A stretch of DNA of 31,790 nt from Bacteroidales bacterium UBA5266 (GTDB lineage: Bacteria; Bacteroidota; Bacteroidia; Bacteroidales; WCHB1-69): assembly GCA_002411545.1 (NCBI GenBank), contig DHTG01000105.1:41091-72880 (forward strand). Reading direction: 5' to 3'. Positions 16,167 to 24,734 of this stretch are shown in pieces; position 1 is the stretch's first letter; every line of letters begins with the position of its first letter. The notes under the pieces are model-generated. The model was given only the letters and a program-made list of their open reading frames with translations. It made no database searches and was not told where the DNA came from. Position numbers and translations under genes: made by a program.

Positions 16167-17393
16167 TTAATCTTCAAATTCTTCTCTCCAATTCGCCGAG
16201 AGTTTACCCATTGATACCGCCAATTGTATGGTTTTCTCAGCTCTCTTCACAACCGGGGCATCAATCATCTTACTTCCGAGCGATACAACCCCTAATCCTT
16301 TTTCTTGTGCCATCATATAGGCATGAATAATTTTCTTAGCTTTTTCTATTTCCTCCGCATCGGGGGCAAAATGTTGATGAATCACGCTGATTTGACGCGG
16401 ATGTATGCATCCCATTCCATCAAAACCTAATGCCTTAGATCGTAAAACATTATTTTTAAGAGCTTCCATATCCGAAACATCAGAAAACACCGAATCGATA
16501 GCTTGAATACCGACTGCCTTACAAGCATTTACCAACATGGAGCGGGCAAAAAACGACTCATTCGCTTCCGCAGTGCGTTTAACTCCTAAATCAGCCGTAT
16601 AATCTTCCAATCCAATAGCCATGGCGACAACGTTTGGCGCCGCTTTGGCTATGTCGAATGCATGCATAACGCCCAATGCACTTTCAATGATAGGCATTAA
16701 CCAAATGTCGTGCGTGATATGATGCCGGTTTTTTAAGGTCTCTATGTGTTGGTTTAACACCATAATTTGATCGGCACATTCGCATTTTGGCACTAAAATC
16801 AGATTTACTCCATGAGGGATAATATAGGAAAGATCGTCTAAACCCTTAGGCAATTGACTGATACGAACCATCTTCTCGGCGCCGTAAAAATGTATTCCTC
16901 TCAATGCATTACGCACCATAAAACGGGCTTCGAATTTCTTATCGTAAGCAACCGCATCTTCCAAATCCAAAATAATGGCATTGGGTTTGTGTATGCCGGC
17001 ATTAATGGCCAAAGAAGGTGTATTGCCGGGTAAATATAATCGGGTAAAACGATGAGTATCTCTCTGAGTTGTATATGCATTCGCGGCTAAAAAAGGCAAT
17101 AAATATTCCTTTTCCGTTTGTATTAATTGCTTAATGCAAGCTTCCATTCGTGCTGCTATTACCAAAGGTATGGCTCCACTGTCTTCGATAGCAACTTTGG
17201 CATGTCGAATATCAAAAAAATTTAACATTTCTTTGATTTCAACCTCTATTTGTTTCCCATAAAGGGCTTTAACTTTACTGACCATCTCCACGCTGATACC
17301 ATCCTGCGAACATAACTCGATGCTTATGAAACAATCGGAGCGAACTCCCTTCCCTTTATTTCCCGCTGTGGCAAACTTTTTCATTTCATCCAT
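16167..17393 (-). CDS. citE: Fused citrate lyase acyl carrier (gamma, CitD) and beta subunit (CitE)
   Basis: A 408-residue fusion. Residues 1 to about 95 match CitD, the acyl carrier that holds the phosphoribosyl-dephospho-CoA arm: the presumed attachment Ser19 is in GVRSDCFISIE, and DSGAIPLVIAARMEACI matches the CitD C-terminal region. From about 112 the chain is CitE, the aldolase-like lyase that splits citryl-ACP into oxaloacetate and acetyl-ACP: TRLYLPGNTPSL, NAIILDLEDAVAYDKK, LILVPKCE and IGLEDYTADLGVKR. In enterobacteria the two are separate genes. Met4 is an alternative start. It heads citDE-citF-MFS. The genes for the ligase (citC) and prosthetic-group synthesis (citX, citG) are not in the window. 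The citramalate lyase alternative applies here too. Confidence 0.9.
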   Translation of the reverse strand: MDEMKKFATAGNKGKGVRSDCFISIELCSQDGISVEMVSKVKALYGKQIEVEIKEMLNFFDIRHAKVAIEDSGAIPLVIAARMEACIKQLIQTEKEYLLPFLAANAYTTQRDTHRFTRLYLPGNTPSLAINAGIHKPNAIILDLEDAVAYDKKFEARFMVRNALRGIHFYGAEKMVRISQLPKGLDDLSYIIPHGVNLILVPKCECADQIMVLNQHIETLKNRHHITHDIWLMPIIESALGVMHAFDIAKAAPNVVAMAIGLEDYTADLGVKRTAEANESFFARSMLVNACKAVGIQAIDSVFSDVSDMEALKNNVLRSKALGFDGMGCIHPRQISVIHQHFAPDAEEIEKAKKIIHAYMMAQEKGLGVVSLGSKMIDAPVVKRAEKTIQLAVSMGKLSANWREEFED

Positions 17394-17400
17394 ATTGCAT

Positions 17401-17442
17401 ATATAAAATTAGGACAAAACAAACTGTGTTGTTTTGTCCTAA
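17401..17442 (-). terminator. Strong 14-bp hairpin between the M49 peptidase and citDE genes
   Basis: TTAGGACAAAACAA (17409-17422) pairs perfectly with TTGTTTTGTCCTAA (17429-17442) across a 6-nt loop. On the minus strand it starts 12 bases after the peptidase stop and is followed by TTTTATAT, then the citDE start codon 15 bases past the stem. It is probably a terminator. Its closeness to citDE leaves almost no room for a separate promoter, so leaky termination or an attenuator is possible. Confidence 0.7.
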
Positions 17443-17454
17443 AATTTTCTTTAA

Positions 17455-19113
17455 TTATTCCAGACCTAAAACTTTCAATCCTTTATTAAAGCGGATGTCT
17501 CTCGGTATGCCAGCTACATTAATTTTATCCAAATCTTTTTGCAAAGTCGGAGTTATCGAACCGTTTTCTTCTCTGAATTTAGCTGCAAATTCGAAATTAC
17601 CATCTCCTTGAGTTTCCAATATCAGTTTTGCCCAACTATTGATAGCTGCTTTTGCTTTAGTATAATCAATATGATACGTGCCATCTTGATTGCGGACAAA
17701 AGCACCTTCTTTTTCCATGAAATTATAGCACATCATATTGGCTTTACCGTGTGAACTGGAAGCTCCAAAACGCACCGATCTCAAAATGCCGGCAATATAA
17801 GTAGTAATGGCATCTTCCACACTGATGTTTGATATTTCGTTCTTTTCAATCAATGTACAAACCATAAACAAACCTAAAATATCAGCTTTTGCTTCTTCCC
17901 ATGATGTCTTTTCTGTTTTCATGGCAGCATCCACTGATCCTTTGCCATTTATTGTTTTTTTAATACCTAATCCATGAGCCACTTCATGAAAAGTTACATT
18001 CCAGAAAAATGCATCAAATTTCAAATGTTTTTGTTGTTTCTGTTCAATAATCATCTCTCCAATAGGGAAGAGTATTTTATCGAACTTGGCTTGCATACTG
18101 TTTCTTAATTGCAAACGACGAGCTCCTTTCTTTGCCTGCACCCTATCATCGTTGGGCAAATTGATGGCAATGGTTTTACTTCCCGAATTGCAATCACCTG
18201 CATAGTAAACAGCATCATACACATTTAAATCGGAAGAAGTTCCAGGTACGAAGGTTTTATATTTAGGATCACAGGGTAATTCTTTTTGCAACATGGGTAG
18301 CATTTGTATAAACTTGGCTAATTCCTGGCTTCTAACTTCATCTTTCACTAATATAAAAGCCTCATAAGCAGCTTTTGCTTCATTCAATTTATCGTCGTAA
18401 TTCTCAATAGGACCGAAGACAAAATCTATTTTACAGTCTTTCATATCCATCCATGCCATGTCGCTGGCAAAATAATCATCGGTTTGTAACGCTTTTTTAC
18501 GTTCCGTCAAATAGTTCTTCAGGCCTTGGTTTTCGGCTATCTCAATGGCTTGATCCAAGAGCTCACATACTTTTGTTAACGCTTCTTTATATTCGTCTTT
18601 ATACCAAACCGTTCGTAAACTATTGTCATCATTGCGTCGCAACACTGTATATAAACTATTTTTGTTAATATCCTTATAAGCTTCGAATTCTTCTTTGCTC
18701 ATATCTTGCGGATAATAATTACATCCCAAGGGTTTTTCACCGTAGCCTTCAATAAAAGCTTTGTCATTATTTAATCGTTCCCAAGGACCATAATTTATTT
18801 GTACAAACTCTTTTGCATACGGATCTTGTATGGTGTCTAAAATTGATTTATCCCCAAAAGTTTGTTTCCAAAACAATTGGTCCATGATATCCGCTATTTG
18901 TATAAATATGGGAATAAGTTGTTTTTCGCTTTCCGATAGATTCGCAATAAGTGGAGAACTTAAATCAACAAAAGCAAACTCTTCAACTTTTAATTGTAAA
19001 GCTGACTTTTCAACTTCTTCGCTTGCAGGTGCTGTTTGATTTTTTTGCTTACAACTGTTACTGAATAAAGCTATTGCCATAACTAATGTGATGCTTAATA
19101 TTTTTTGTTTCAT
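17455..19113 (-). CDS. M49 (dipeptidyl-peptidase III-like) zinc metallopeptidase lipoprotein
   Basis: A 552-residue protein with a lipoprotein-type signal: basic start, hydrophobic stretch and Cys21 after FSNS. Two zinc motifs define the M49-like fold: HEVAHG at 376-381 (His376, Glu377, His380) and EEAKAD at 406-411 (third ligand Glu). Classical DPP III has HExxGH, one residue longer, and a wider gap between the motifs. The short HExxH form is seen in Bacteroidota relatives, often misnamed dihydrofolate reductase. It probably trims peptides in the periplasm or at the cell surface. It is transcribed divergently from a secreted M6 protease, with shared promoter symmetry, suggesting joint use in peptide nutrition. 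A strong hairpin follows the stop. Confidence 0.8.
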   Translation of the reverse strand: MKQKILSITLVMAIALFSNSCKQKNQTAPASEEVEKSALQLKVEEFAFVDLSSPLIANLSESEKQLIPIFIQIADIMDQLFWKQTFGDKSILDTIQDPYAKEFVQINYGPWERLNNDKAFIEGYGEKPLGCNYYPQDMSKEEFEAYKDINKNSLYTVLRRNDDNSLRTVWYKDEYKEALTKVCELLDQAIEIAENQGLKNYLTERKKALQTDDYFASDMAWMDMKDCKIDFVFGPIENYDDKLNEAKAAYEAFILVKDEVRSQELAKFIQMLPMLQKELPCDPKYKTFVPGTSSDLNVYDAVYYAGDCNSGSKTIAINLPNDDRVQAKKGARRLQLRNSMQAKFDKILFPIGEMIIEQKQQKHLKFDAFFWNVTFHEVAHGLGIKKTINGKGSVDAAMKTEKTSWEEAKADILGLFMVCTLIEKNEISNISVEDAITTYIAGILRSVRFGASSSHGKANMMCYNFMEKEGAFVRNQDGTYHIDYTKAKAAINSWAKLILETQGDGNFEFAAKFREENGSITPTLQKDLDKINVAGIPRDIRFNKGLKVLGLE

Positions 19114-19146
19114 ATCTCAAATGTTTTATTTTGATGTGTATTTTTA

Positions 19147-19179
19147 TGCAAAAGTATTAAATTTTATGCTACTTTTGCA
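19147..19179. promoter_or_regulatory. Symmetric divergent promoter: 10-bp inverted repeat made of two -7 boxes
   Basis: TGCAAAAGTA (19147-19156) and TACTTTTGCA (19170-19179) form a perfect inverted repeat with a 13-bp gap. Each arm is a perfect outward-facing -7 box (TACTTTTG): one 36 bases before the M49 peptidase start on the minus strand, the other 51 bases before the M6 protease start on the plus strand. Neither has a clear -33 TTTG at normal spacing. The same repeat could also be a dimer-binding operator. Confidence 0.5.
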
Positions 19180-19200
19180 CTTAATAACTAAATAATATTT

Positions 19201-19208
19201 TATATTTG
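19201..19208 (+). promoter_or_regulatory. Second -7 box for the M6 protease gene
   Basis: TATATTTG is a perfect TAnnTTTG match. A TTTG lies 23 bases upstream (19174-19177), slightly beyond the usual 19-21 spacing. It would leave a leader of only about 12 bases before the ATG at 19228. Confidence 0.4.
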
Positions 19209-19227
19209 TTCTAAACACGTTCACCAT

Positions 19228-21858
19228 ATGTTAAAAAAAATCTTGCTGACACCCTTTATGTTTTTTTTCTTAACAACTTATGCAAGCTATTTAAAAAATG
19301 TACCTCAAACTCTTACTCAACCTAATGGTCGTGTGATTCACTGTTTTGCTTCCGGCGATGAATACCACAATTGGTTGCACGATTCTGCCGGTTATACCAT
19401 CATTTTGAATCCTCAAACGGGTTATTATACCTATGCCATTAAAACGGGTGATGCTTTGCAAGCTTCAACTCATATTGTAGGCGAAGTAAATCCTGCTTTC
19501 CTAGGATTAGAACCACATATAAATTTATCTGCCGAACAATGGCTCGAAAAACGACAAAGCATTCAAGCGCTCATTCCCGATGAACCCCATCGTAAAACAA
19601 GTGGAAAGAATCATGGCATTATCAATAATCTCGTCTTTTTCTTACGTTTTTCCGACGAGAACGATCAAAGTTATGGCACTACTTTTTCTACCATGTTGAA
19701 TCGCTTTAATGATTCATCTTCCCATACGAGCAATTCCCTCTACAACTACTACCGTCAGGCTGCCTATGGAAAACTATCCGTAATCAGTCATTTATATCCT
19801 ACTTCAAACAACAATATTATTTATTCCTTTCAAGATTCATTCCCCAGAGTTTATTATTTAGCCTACGATTCTATACAAAATCCTTTAGGGTATAAAAACT
19901 CTTCCCAACGTCGCTACCGTGAACACACCTTGTTGCAACGAGCTATTTTGTTTTTTCAAGACAGCATTCCCGAAGCGTTAGATTTAGATTATAATGATGA
20001 CGGAAATATTGATAACATATGTTTTGTAACATCCGGCTCGCCGGCCGGATGGAGTGACTTACTATGGCCGCATAGGTGGAGTTTAAGTTCCTTTGATGTA
20101 TATATTAACAACAAACGTGTCTACGATTATAACTTTATCATGGAAACCTATATGTATTCGGGTATTATTACCCATGAATTTATGCATACCTTAGGAGCTC
20201 CCGATTTATACCGTTACGAATCTTCTCCCATTACTCCCGTAGGTCCTTGGGACTTAATGGCTTCGACAAATTATTCAAAACCACAAGGATTAGGCACTTA
20301 TATGAAATGGAAATACGGAAATTGGATAGATAGCATTCCTACCATTTATCAAGAAGGCACCTATACATTATACCCTGCCAACGGCAACCGTCAAGACCAA
20401 ATCGGCTATAAAATCCCCATTGCTGAATCGGAAAATCAATTTTTGGTATTGGAATACCGCCAACAAAGCTCATCTACTTTTGAATCGGCTATACCCAATT
20501 CAGGTTTACTCATTTATAGAATTGATACTCGTTTTAACGGAAATGCTAGCTATAATGGTTCTACCAGATTCGACGAAGTGTACTTATTCCGACCGGGCGG
20601 AACATTTTCCAGCCAAGGAACCTTATCACAAGCCCATTTTAGCGAAGAGAGCGGACGAACTGTTTTCAATGAAACCAGCAATCCCGCCCCGTTTTTTACC
20701 GATGGATCTGGAATTGAAGGCATCATGATTTCAAATATAACTCGCGCCATTGATAGCATACAATTTACCATAGGCATTGACACCACCGTGCTATTTTTAG
20801 ATAAATATACCCTTCAACTCGAAAATGAATTGAACTATATCGATTCTTTTAGTATTAGTTCAAATGATTCGTGGTACATTATATGCGATACTACCTTGAT
20901 TCGCTTATCTGCTACGCAAGGAAACGGCAACGAAACCATATATATAAGTGTAAAAGAACTAAACCCTACAACAATCAACATGGAGACTGAACTGTCGGTG
21001 TGCGGAAGCTCAAGAATCAAACGTTTACTCATAAAACAAAAACCTATCCGCATCAACGATTGTGTAATCATCAGTAATCTATTCGATTCGGACACTTTGG
21101 TCGAAAAATCCTTTCCTTATTCAAGCACAAACAACTATGTAAACGCTGCCTCTGAATATTTCTCCTTAACAGACGAAATAAGCGTTGACTCCCTTTCTAT
21201 TTATTTCGGTTCACTCAATCTTAGTGATAACGATTCTGTCATTGTCAGATTCACTAATACAAACTCTTTGCGAACTCCGACCACTTTATTGAAAAAGTTA
21301 TTTATTTATGGTCATCAAATACAAAACAATGCATGGAACACTCTTGTATTGGATGAACGTTTAAAAATTGATAATTCATTTAGCGTTGATTATATGTTGC
21401 CCGGCTCACCCGACTCGGTAGGATCAGCTATTTTTGTACTAGCTAAAAACAGAGCCATAAGAAACAGCAGTTTATCAACCAACTTCTTGAAAGTAAATAA
21501 TTTCTGGCAAGAATCTAAATCCTATTTGAACGACAATACTTATTATTCCCTGCCTGTCCGTGTCTATGCTTGCCCTTTCGGCATGTCGATAAACGCTCAC
21601 ACGCTCAAAAACACAACAGACATTCGCTTGTATCCAAATCCGGCAAAAGACATGATACATGTTGATGTTCAAAATACTACATCGGCACGGGTCGATTACA
21701 TCCTATATACCGTCAGCGGACAAAGGATATCATCCTATGTCAACCGAAATCCGTCTGAAACACTTAGTATTAGTCTGAGTAGTTTATCATCCGGCATGTA
21801 TTTCTTGAAAATTACCGGAACCGATTTTTCAAACGTAACCTCTTTTATTGTTGAATAA
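19228..21858 (+). CDS. M6-family secreted metalloprotease with T9SS C-terminal sorting domain
   Basis: An 876-residue secreted zinc protease of the M6 (immune inhibitor A-like) family. A signal peptide covers about 1-20 (MLKKILLTPFMFFFLTTYAS), followed by a propeptide-like region. The catalytic domain, about 125-450, holds the motif HEFMHTLGAPDLY with His316, Glu317, His320 and the M6-type Gly-x-x-Asp ending at Asp326. Beta-rich accessory regions span about 520-790. The last roughly 75 residues are a type A T9SS sorting domain, beginning IRLYPNPAKDMIHVDV and containing SSGMYFLKI, so the protein should cross the outer membrane by the system that includes PorW at 2424. It lies 3 bases before the C40 peptidase gene. 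Confidence 0.92.
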   Translation: MLKKILLTPFMFFFLTTYASYLKNVPQTLTQPNGRVIHCFASGDEYHNWLHDSAGYTIILNPQTGYYTYAIKTGDALQASTHIVGEVNPAFLGLEPHINLSAEQWLEKRQSIQALIPDEPHRKTSGKNHGIINNLVFFLRFSDENDQSYGTTFSTMLNRFNDSSSHTSNSLYNYYRQAAYGKLSVISHLYPTSNNNIIYSFQDSFPRVYYLAYDSIQNPLGYKNSSQRRYREHTLLQRAILFFQDSIPEALDLDYNDDGNIDNICFVTSGSPAGWSDLLWPHRWSLSSFDVYINNKRVYDYNFIMETYMYSGIITHEFMHTLGAPDLYRYESSPITPVGPWDLMASTNYSKPQGLGTYMKWKYGNWIDSIPTIYQEGTYTLYPANGNRQDQIGYKIPIAESENQFLVLEYRQQSSSTFESAIPNSGLLIYRIDTRFNGNASYNGSTRFDEVYLFRPGGTFSSQGTLSQAHFSEESGRTVFNETSNPAPFFTDGSGIEGIMISNITRAIDSIQFTIGIDTTVLFLDKYTLQLENELNYIDSFSISSNDSWYIICDTTLIRLSATQGNGNETIYISVKELNPTTINMETELSVCGSSRIKRLLIKQKPIRINDCVIISNLFDSDTLVEKSFPYSSTNNYVNAASEYFSLTDEISVDSLSIYFGSLNLSDNDSVIVRFTNTNSLRTPTTLLKKLFIYGHQIQNNAWNTLVLDERLKIDNSFSVDYMLPGSPDSVGSAIFVLAKNRAIRNSSLSTNFLKVNNFWQESKSYLNDNTYYSLPVRVYACPFGMSINAHTLKNTTDIRLYPNPAKDMIHVDVQNTTSARVDYILYTVSGQRISSYVNRNPSETLSISLSSLSSGMYFLKITGTDFSNVTSFIVE

Positions 21859-21861
21859 TAC

Positions 21862-22638
21862 ATGGCTTTATACGGTTTTTGCAACCTTGCTTTAATTCCG
21901 ATGCGTAAATCGGCTTCTCATCGCTCTGAGATGGTGAGCCAGTTGTTATTCGGCGAAGCCTATGAAATCCTTGAACAAGCAAGTCAATGGACTTATATTA
22001 AAACTACTTTCGACTGCTACAAAGGGTATATCGACCGAAATCAAGTCGCGTTGATGAGAGAGGAGGAATATATACAAGTCTATCAAAAACAGACTCCTCT
22101 GTATGCTCAAGCAAGGACTTTACTCGTCGATAAACGTCGTAATTTCTCTTTTCACATACCCCCGGGATCCAGCCTGCCTCTCTATGCGGAAAATCACATA
22201 CGTTTAGGCGCCGAACATTTCGAAATCAGTCAAATTTATCCTGCTAAAAGTTTAGAGGAAATCCTACTTGCTTATATCAACACCCCCTACCTTTGGGGTG
22301 GACGTTCTCCCTTGGGCATTGACTGTTCGGGTTTTACCCAAATAACATATAAAACCTTGGGGATCGATTTGTTGCGCGATGCGTCTCAACAAGTCAAACA
22401 AGGAAAAGACATAGTGTATTTAAACCAAAGTCGTAAGGGCGATTTGGCTTTCTTTCAAAACGATAAAGGATTGATTACTCATACCGGCATCCTTATCGAC
22501 TCTCAACACATTATCCATGCCAGCGCTAAAGTACGTATCGACCGCGTGGATGAGAAGGGCATATTCAATCTCGAAAATGAAGAATATTCGCATAAACTAC
22601 ATCGTATAAAAAGAATAAGTCCTCCTATTCATACCTAA
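21862..22638 (+). CDS. NlpC/P60 (C40) peptidase with SH3-like N terminus, YkfC-like
   Basis: A 258-residue cysteine peptidase that probably cuts gamma-D-glutamyl-diamino acid bonds in cell-wall peptides. Residues about 1-65 and 70-125 look like bacterial SH3-like domains (WTYIKTTFDCYKGYI). The NlpC/P60 domain follows, with the active-site triad Cys155 (GIDCSGF), His207 (THTGI) and His219 (HAS). GGRSPLGIDCSG and GDLAFF are typical of the YkfC-type endopeptidase. No signal peptide is visible, which favours cytoplasmic recycling of murein peptides over wall hydrolysis. It starts 3 bases after the M6 protease stop and is followed 13 bases later by the YitT-family gene, so it is in one operon. Confidence 0.88.
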   Translation: MALYGFCNLALIPMRKSASHRSEMVSQLLFGEAYEILEQASQWTYIKTTFDCYKGYIDRNQVALMREEEYIQVYQKQTPLYAQARTLLVDKRRNFSFHIPPGSSLPLYAENHIRLGAEHFEISQIYPAKSLEEILLAYINTPYLWGGRSPLGIDCSGFTQITYKTLGIDLLRDASQQVKQGKDIVYLNQSRKGDLAFFQNDKGLITHTGILIDSQHIIHASAKVRIDRVDEKGIFNLENEEYSHKLHRIKRISPPIHT

Positions 22639-22651
22639 ACACATCAATATC

Positions 22652-23557
22652 ATGGCTACAACTTTTATTAATCCATTAAAAGATAAAATCTTATCTAAAG
22701 AATGGGTCATGTCGTATGTAACATTGATTGCCGGAACATTTGTATTAGCCCTTGGATATGCTTTTTTTATGACTCCTTACAAAATAACTCCGGGAGGTAT
22801 TTACGGCATCTCCATCGTACTTCACTATCAATTTAATTTTCCTGTCGGGTTGGCAGCCTTGTGTTTCAATTTACCTTTAACCCTGATCGGCTTAAAATTA
22901 TTAGGCTCCCGTTTCGGTATAAAAACTTTTATTGGATTTATATTAACCGCTCTTTTTACCGACGGTCTGCGTTTCTTTTTGGGCAACGATCCCTTGAAAC
23001 TTCAGGACGAAGTATTGTTAGCCAGTATATTCGGAGGTGTGATTATGGGTATAGGCGTTGGAATGATTTTCAAATCGCGGGCATCAAGCGGGGGTACCGA
23101 CGTATTGGCATCCATTCTTTCTAAATATACGAAAATGCCCTTAGGCAAACAACTCATGTTGGTCGATTCGTGCATAGTCGTGTTGGGCTTCCTCGCTTTT
23201 CAAGACTGGAAAATTCCTCTTTATTCTTGGTTGACTATCTTCTTAATGGGGAAAGTGATTGATATGGTCCTACACGGTTTCTCCGACGATAAAATCGTAT
23301 TTATCATTTCCGATAAAAGCGAAGCCTTGCGAAAAACCATCATCTACGACTTACAAAGAGGAGGCACCATCTTTCAAGCCAAAGGTATGTTTACGCAAGA
23401 ACCGAAAAATGTTCTCTTTACCGTTATGAATCGAAGGGAAATTCCCGACTTGCAAAAATATATTTTTCAAGTCGACGTCAACGCATTTATTAGTATTTTA
23501 GATGCTCACGAAATACTGGGCAAAGGATTCAAATCATTGCAAACCAAAGTTAATTAA
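22652..23557 (+). CDS. YitT-family membrane protein (DUF161 plus DUF2179)
   Basis: A 301-residue integral membrane protein with about five to six helices in the first 205 residues. These contain the YitT motif 'PYKITPGGIYGISIVLHY' (about 44-61) and the glycine-rich GVIMGIGVGMIFKSRASSGGTDVLA (about 128-152). A soluble C-terminal DUF2179 domain (about 213-292) has SDKSEALRKTIIYDLQRGGTIFQAKGMF and ends near VDVNAFISILDAHEILGKGF. The family's function is not settled; transport roles have been suggested. It lies in a plus-strand run between the C40 peptidase (13-base gap) and rsgA (58-base gap). Confidence 0.88.
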   Translation: MATTFINPLKDKILSKEWVMSYVTLIAGTFVLALGYAFFMTPYKITPGGIYGISIVLHYQFNFPVGLAALCFNLPLTLIGLKLLGSRFGIKTFIGFILTALFTDGLRFFLGNDPLKLQDEVLLASIFGGVIMGIGVGMIFKSRASSGGTDVLASILSKYTKMPLGKQLMLVDSCIVVLGFLAFQDWKIPLYSWLTIFLMGKVIDMVLHGFSDDKIVFIISDKSEALRKTIIYDLQRGGTIFQAKGMFTQEPKNVLFTVMNRREIPDLQKYIFQVDVNAFISILDAHEILGKGFKSLQTKVN

Positions 23558-23615
23558 AACATAGGATATATAAAACCTTTGTGTTCAATCCGAAATCTGT
23601 AAAAGCAACTATCTT

Positions 23616-24566
23616 ATGAGTCAAACATACCGAGGAATCGTTACAAAATCAACAGGAAGTTTGTATTCCGTACGTATGCCAAACGGCGAAATAATAAGCT
23701 GCAAATTAAAAGGAAATTTTCGTATCAAAGGCATAAAAACGACCAACCCCATCGCCGTAGGTGATGATGTGAATTTTATAAAAGAAGAAAAAGAAGCCTA
23801 CGGCTTAATTATAGCCATCGAAGAACGAAAGAATTATATTGCACGCAAATCCATCAATTTATCGCGCATAACTCATTTACTTGCTGCCAATATCGACAAA
23901 CTCTATCTAATCATCAGCCTCTACGAACCCCGAACTCCTCTGGGTTTTATCGACCGATTTTTAACGGCAGCTGAATCCTTTCGGATAAACACAACGCTAC
24001 TGTTTAACAAAATAGACATATACGATAAACCCGCTTTGCAGGCACTTACACAGATGCAAAAGATGTATCGCAACATAGGCTACCCCTGCCTGTCCATATC
24101 GGCAAGCAAAAAACAGGGATTAGATGCCTTAAAAGAAGACATGCTCCGCAAAGTATGCTTGTTCGGCGGACAATCGGGTGTCGGCAAATCAACAATTATC
24201 AATGCTTTAGACAATACCCTTCAGCTTAAAATCGGCGATATTTCTTCCTATCACAACAAAGGCAAACACACCACTACCTTTGCCGAAATGTTTGAACTCT
24301 CCTTCGGAAGCTTTATTATCGACACCCCGGGCATCAAAGAATTCGGACTGATAGACTACGAAAAAGAAGAAGTAACCCACTATTTTCCGGAAATGTTAAA
24401 GCTGCTCCCACAATGTAAATTCAAAAATTGCACCCATACACACGAACCTCAATGTGCCGTTAAAAAGGCCGTCGAAAAAGGAGAAATCGCCATGTCCCGT
24501 TACCATAATTATATCTCCATCATCGAAAACGAAGACATCGATCTTAAAAATTGGATGTTACGGTAG
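23616..24566 (+). CDS. rsgA: Small ribosomal subunit biogenesis GTPase RsgA
   Basis: A 316-residue circularly permuted GTPase that acts in late maturation of the 30S subunit and is stimulated by it. An N-terminal OB-fold (about 1-75) precedes the G domain, whose motifs appear in permuted order: G4 NKID at 131-134, G5-like SISASKK near 160-166, G1 GGQSGVGKST at 184-193 and G3 DTPG at 236-239. The C-terminal zinc site is complete: Cys267, Cys272, His274 and Cys280. Length is normal. A 58-base gap separates it from the YitT gene, with no clear promoter. Just past its stop is a perfect 20-bp palindrome. Confidence 0.95.
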   Translation: MSQTYRGIVTKSTGSLYSVRMPNGEIISCKLKGNFRIKGIKTTNPIAVGDDVNFIKEEKEAYGLIIAIEERKNYIARKSINLSRITHLLAANIDKLYLIISLYEPRTPLGFIDRFLTAAESFRINTTLLFNKIDIYDKPALQALTQMQKMYRNIGYPCLSISASKKQGLDALKEDMLRKVCLFGGQSGVGKSTIINALDNTLQLKIGDISSYHNKGKHTTTFAEMFELSFGSFIIDTPGIKEFGLIDYEKEEVTHYFPEMLKLLPQCKFKNCTHTHEPQCAVKKAVEKGEIAMSRYHNYISIIENEDIDLKNWMLR

Positions 24567-24586
24567 GGACACGACATGTCGTGTCC
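24567..24586. repeat. Perfect 20-bp palindrome directly after rsgA
   Basis: GGACACGACATGTCGTGTCC is its own reverse complement and begins on the base after the rsgA stop codon. It is far more GC-rich than the surrounding AT-rich DNA. No T tract follows, so it is not a standard terminator. It resembles REP-like palindromes of the form GTAGGGACACGACATGTCGTGTCC that occur in many bacterial genomes, but that comparison is from memory and there is only one copy here. Confidence 0.6.
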
Positions 24587-24734
24587 TCCTATCACCTCAG
24601 ACCGTTTCCTATCATTACATTAGAACCGTATATTCCTATTATATATAAATTTACCCGGCGATATGTTATAAAACCATGTTTCAACCGTCTCGCAAACTAA
24701 GCAAGTTGCATTATGAAACAAATGTGTTTGAGTT
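24587..24734. other. Non-coding AT-rich spacer
   Basis: I see no gene, RNA or hairpin in this stretch between the palindrome and the tandem repeats. Confidence 0.5.

Noticed and set aside
24567..24586. Rho-independent terminator for rsgA
   Set aside because: The palindrome has no loop and no T tract after it, so it does not fit a standard intrinsic terminator.
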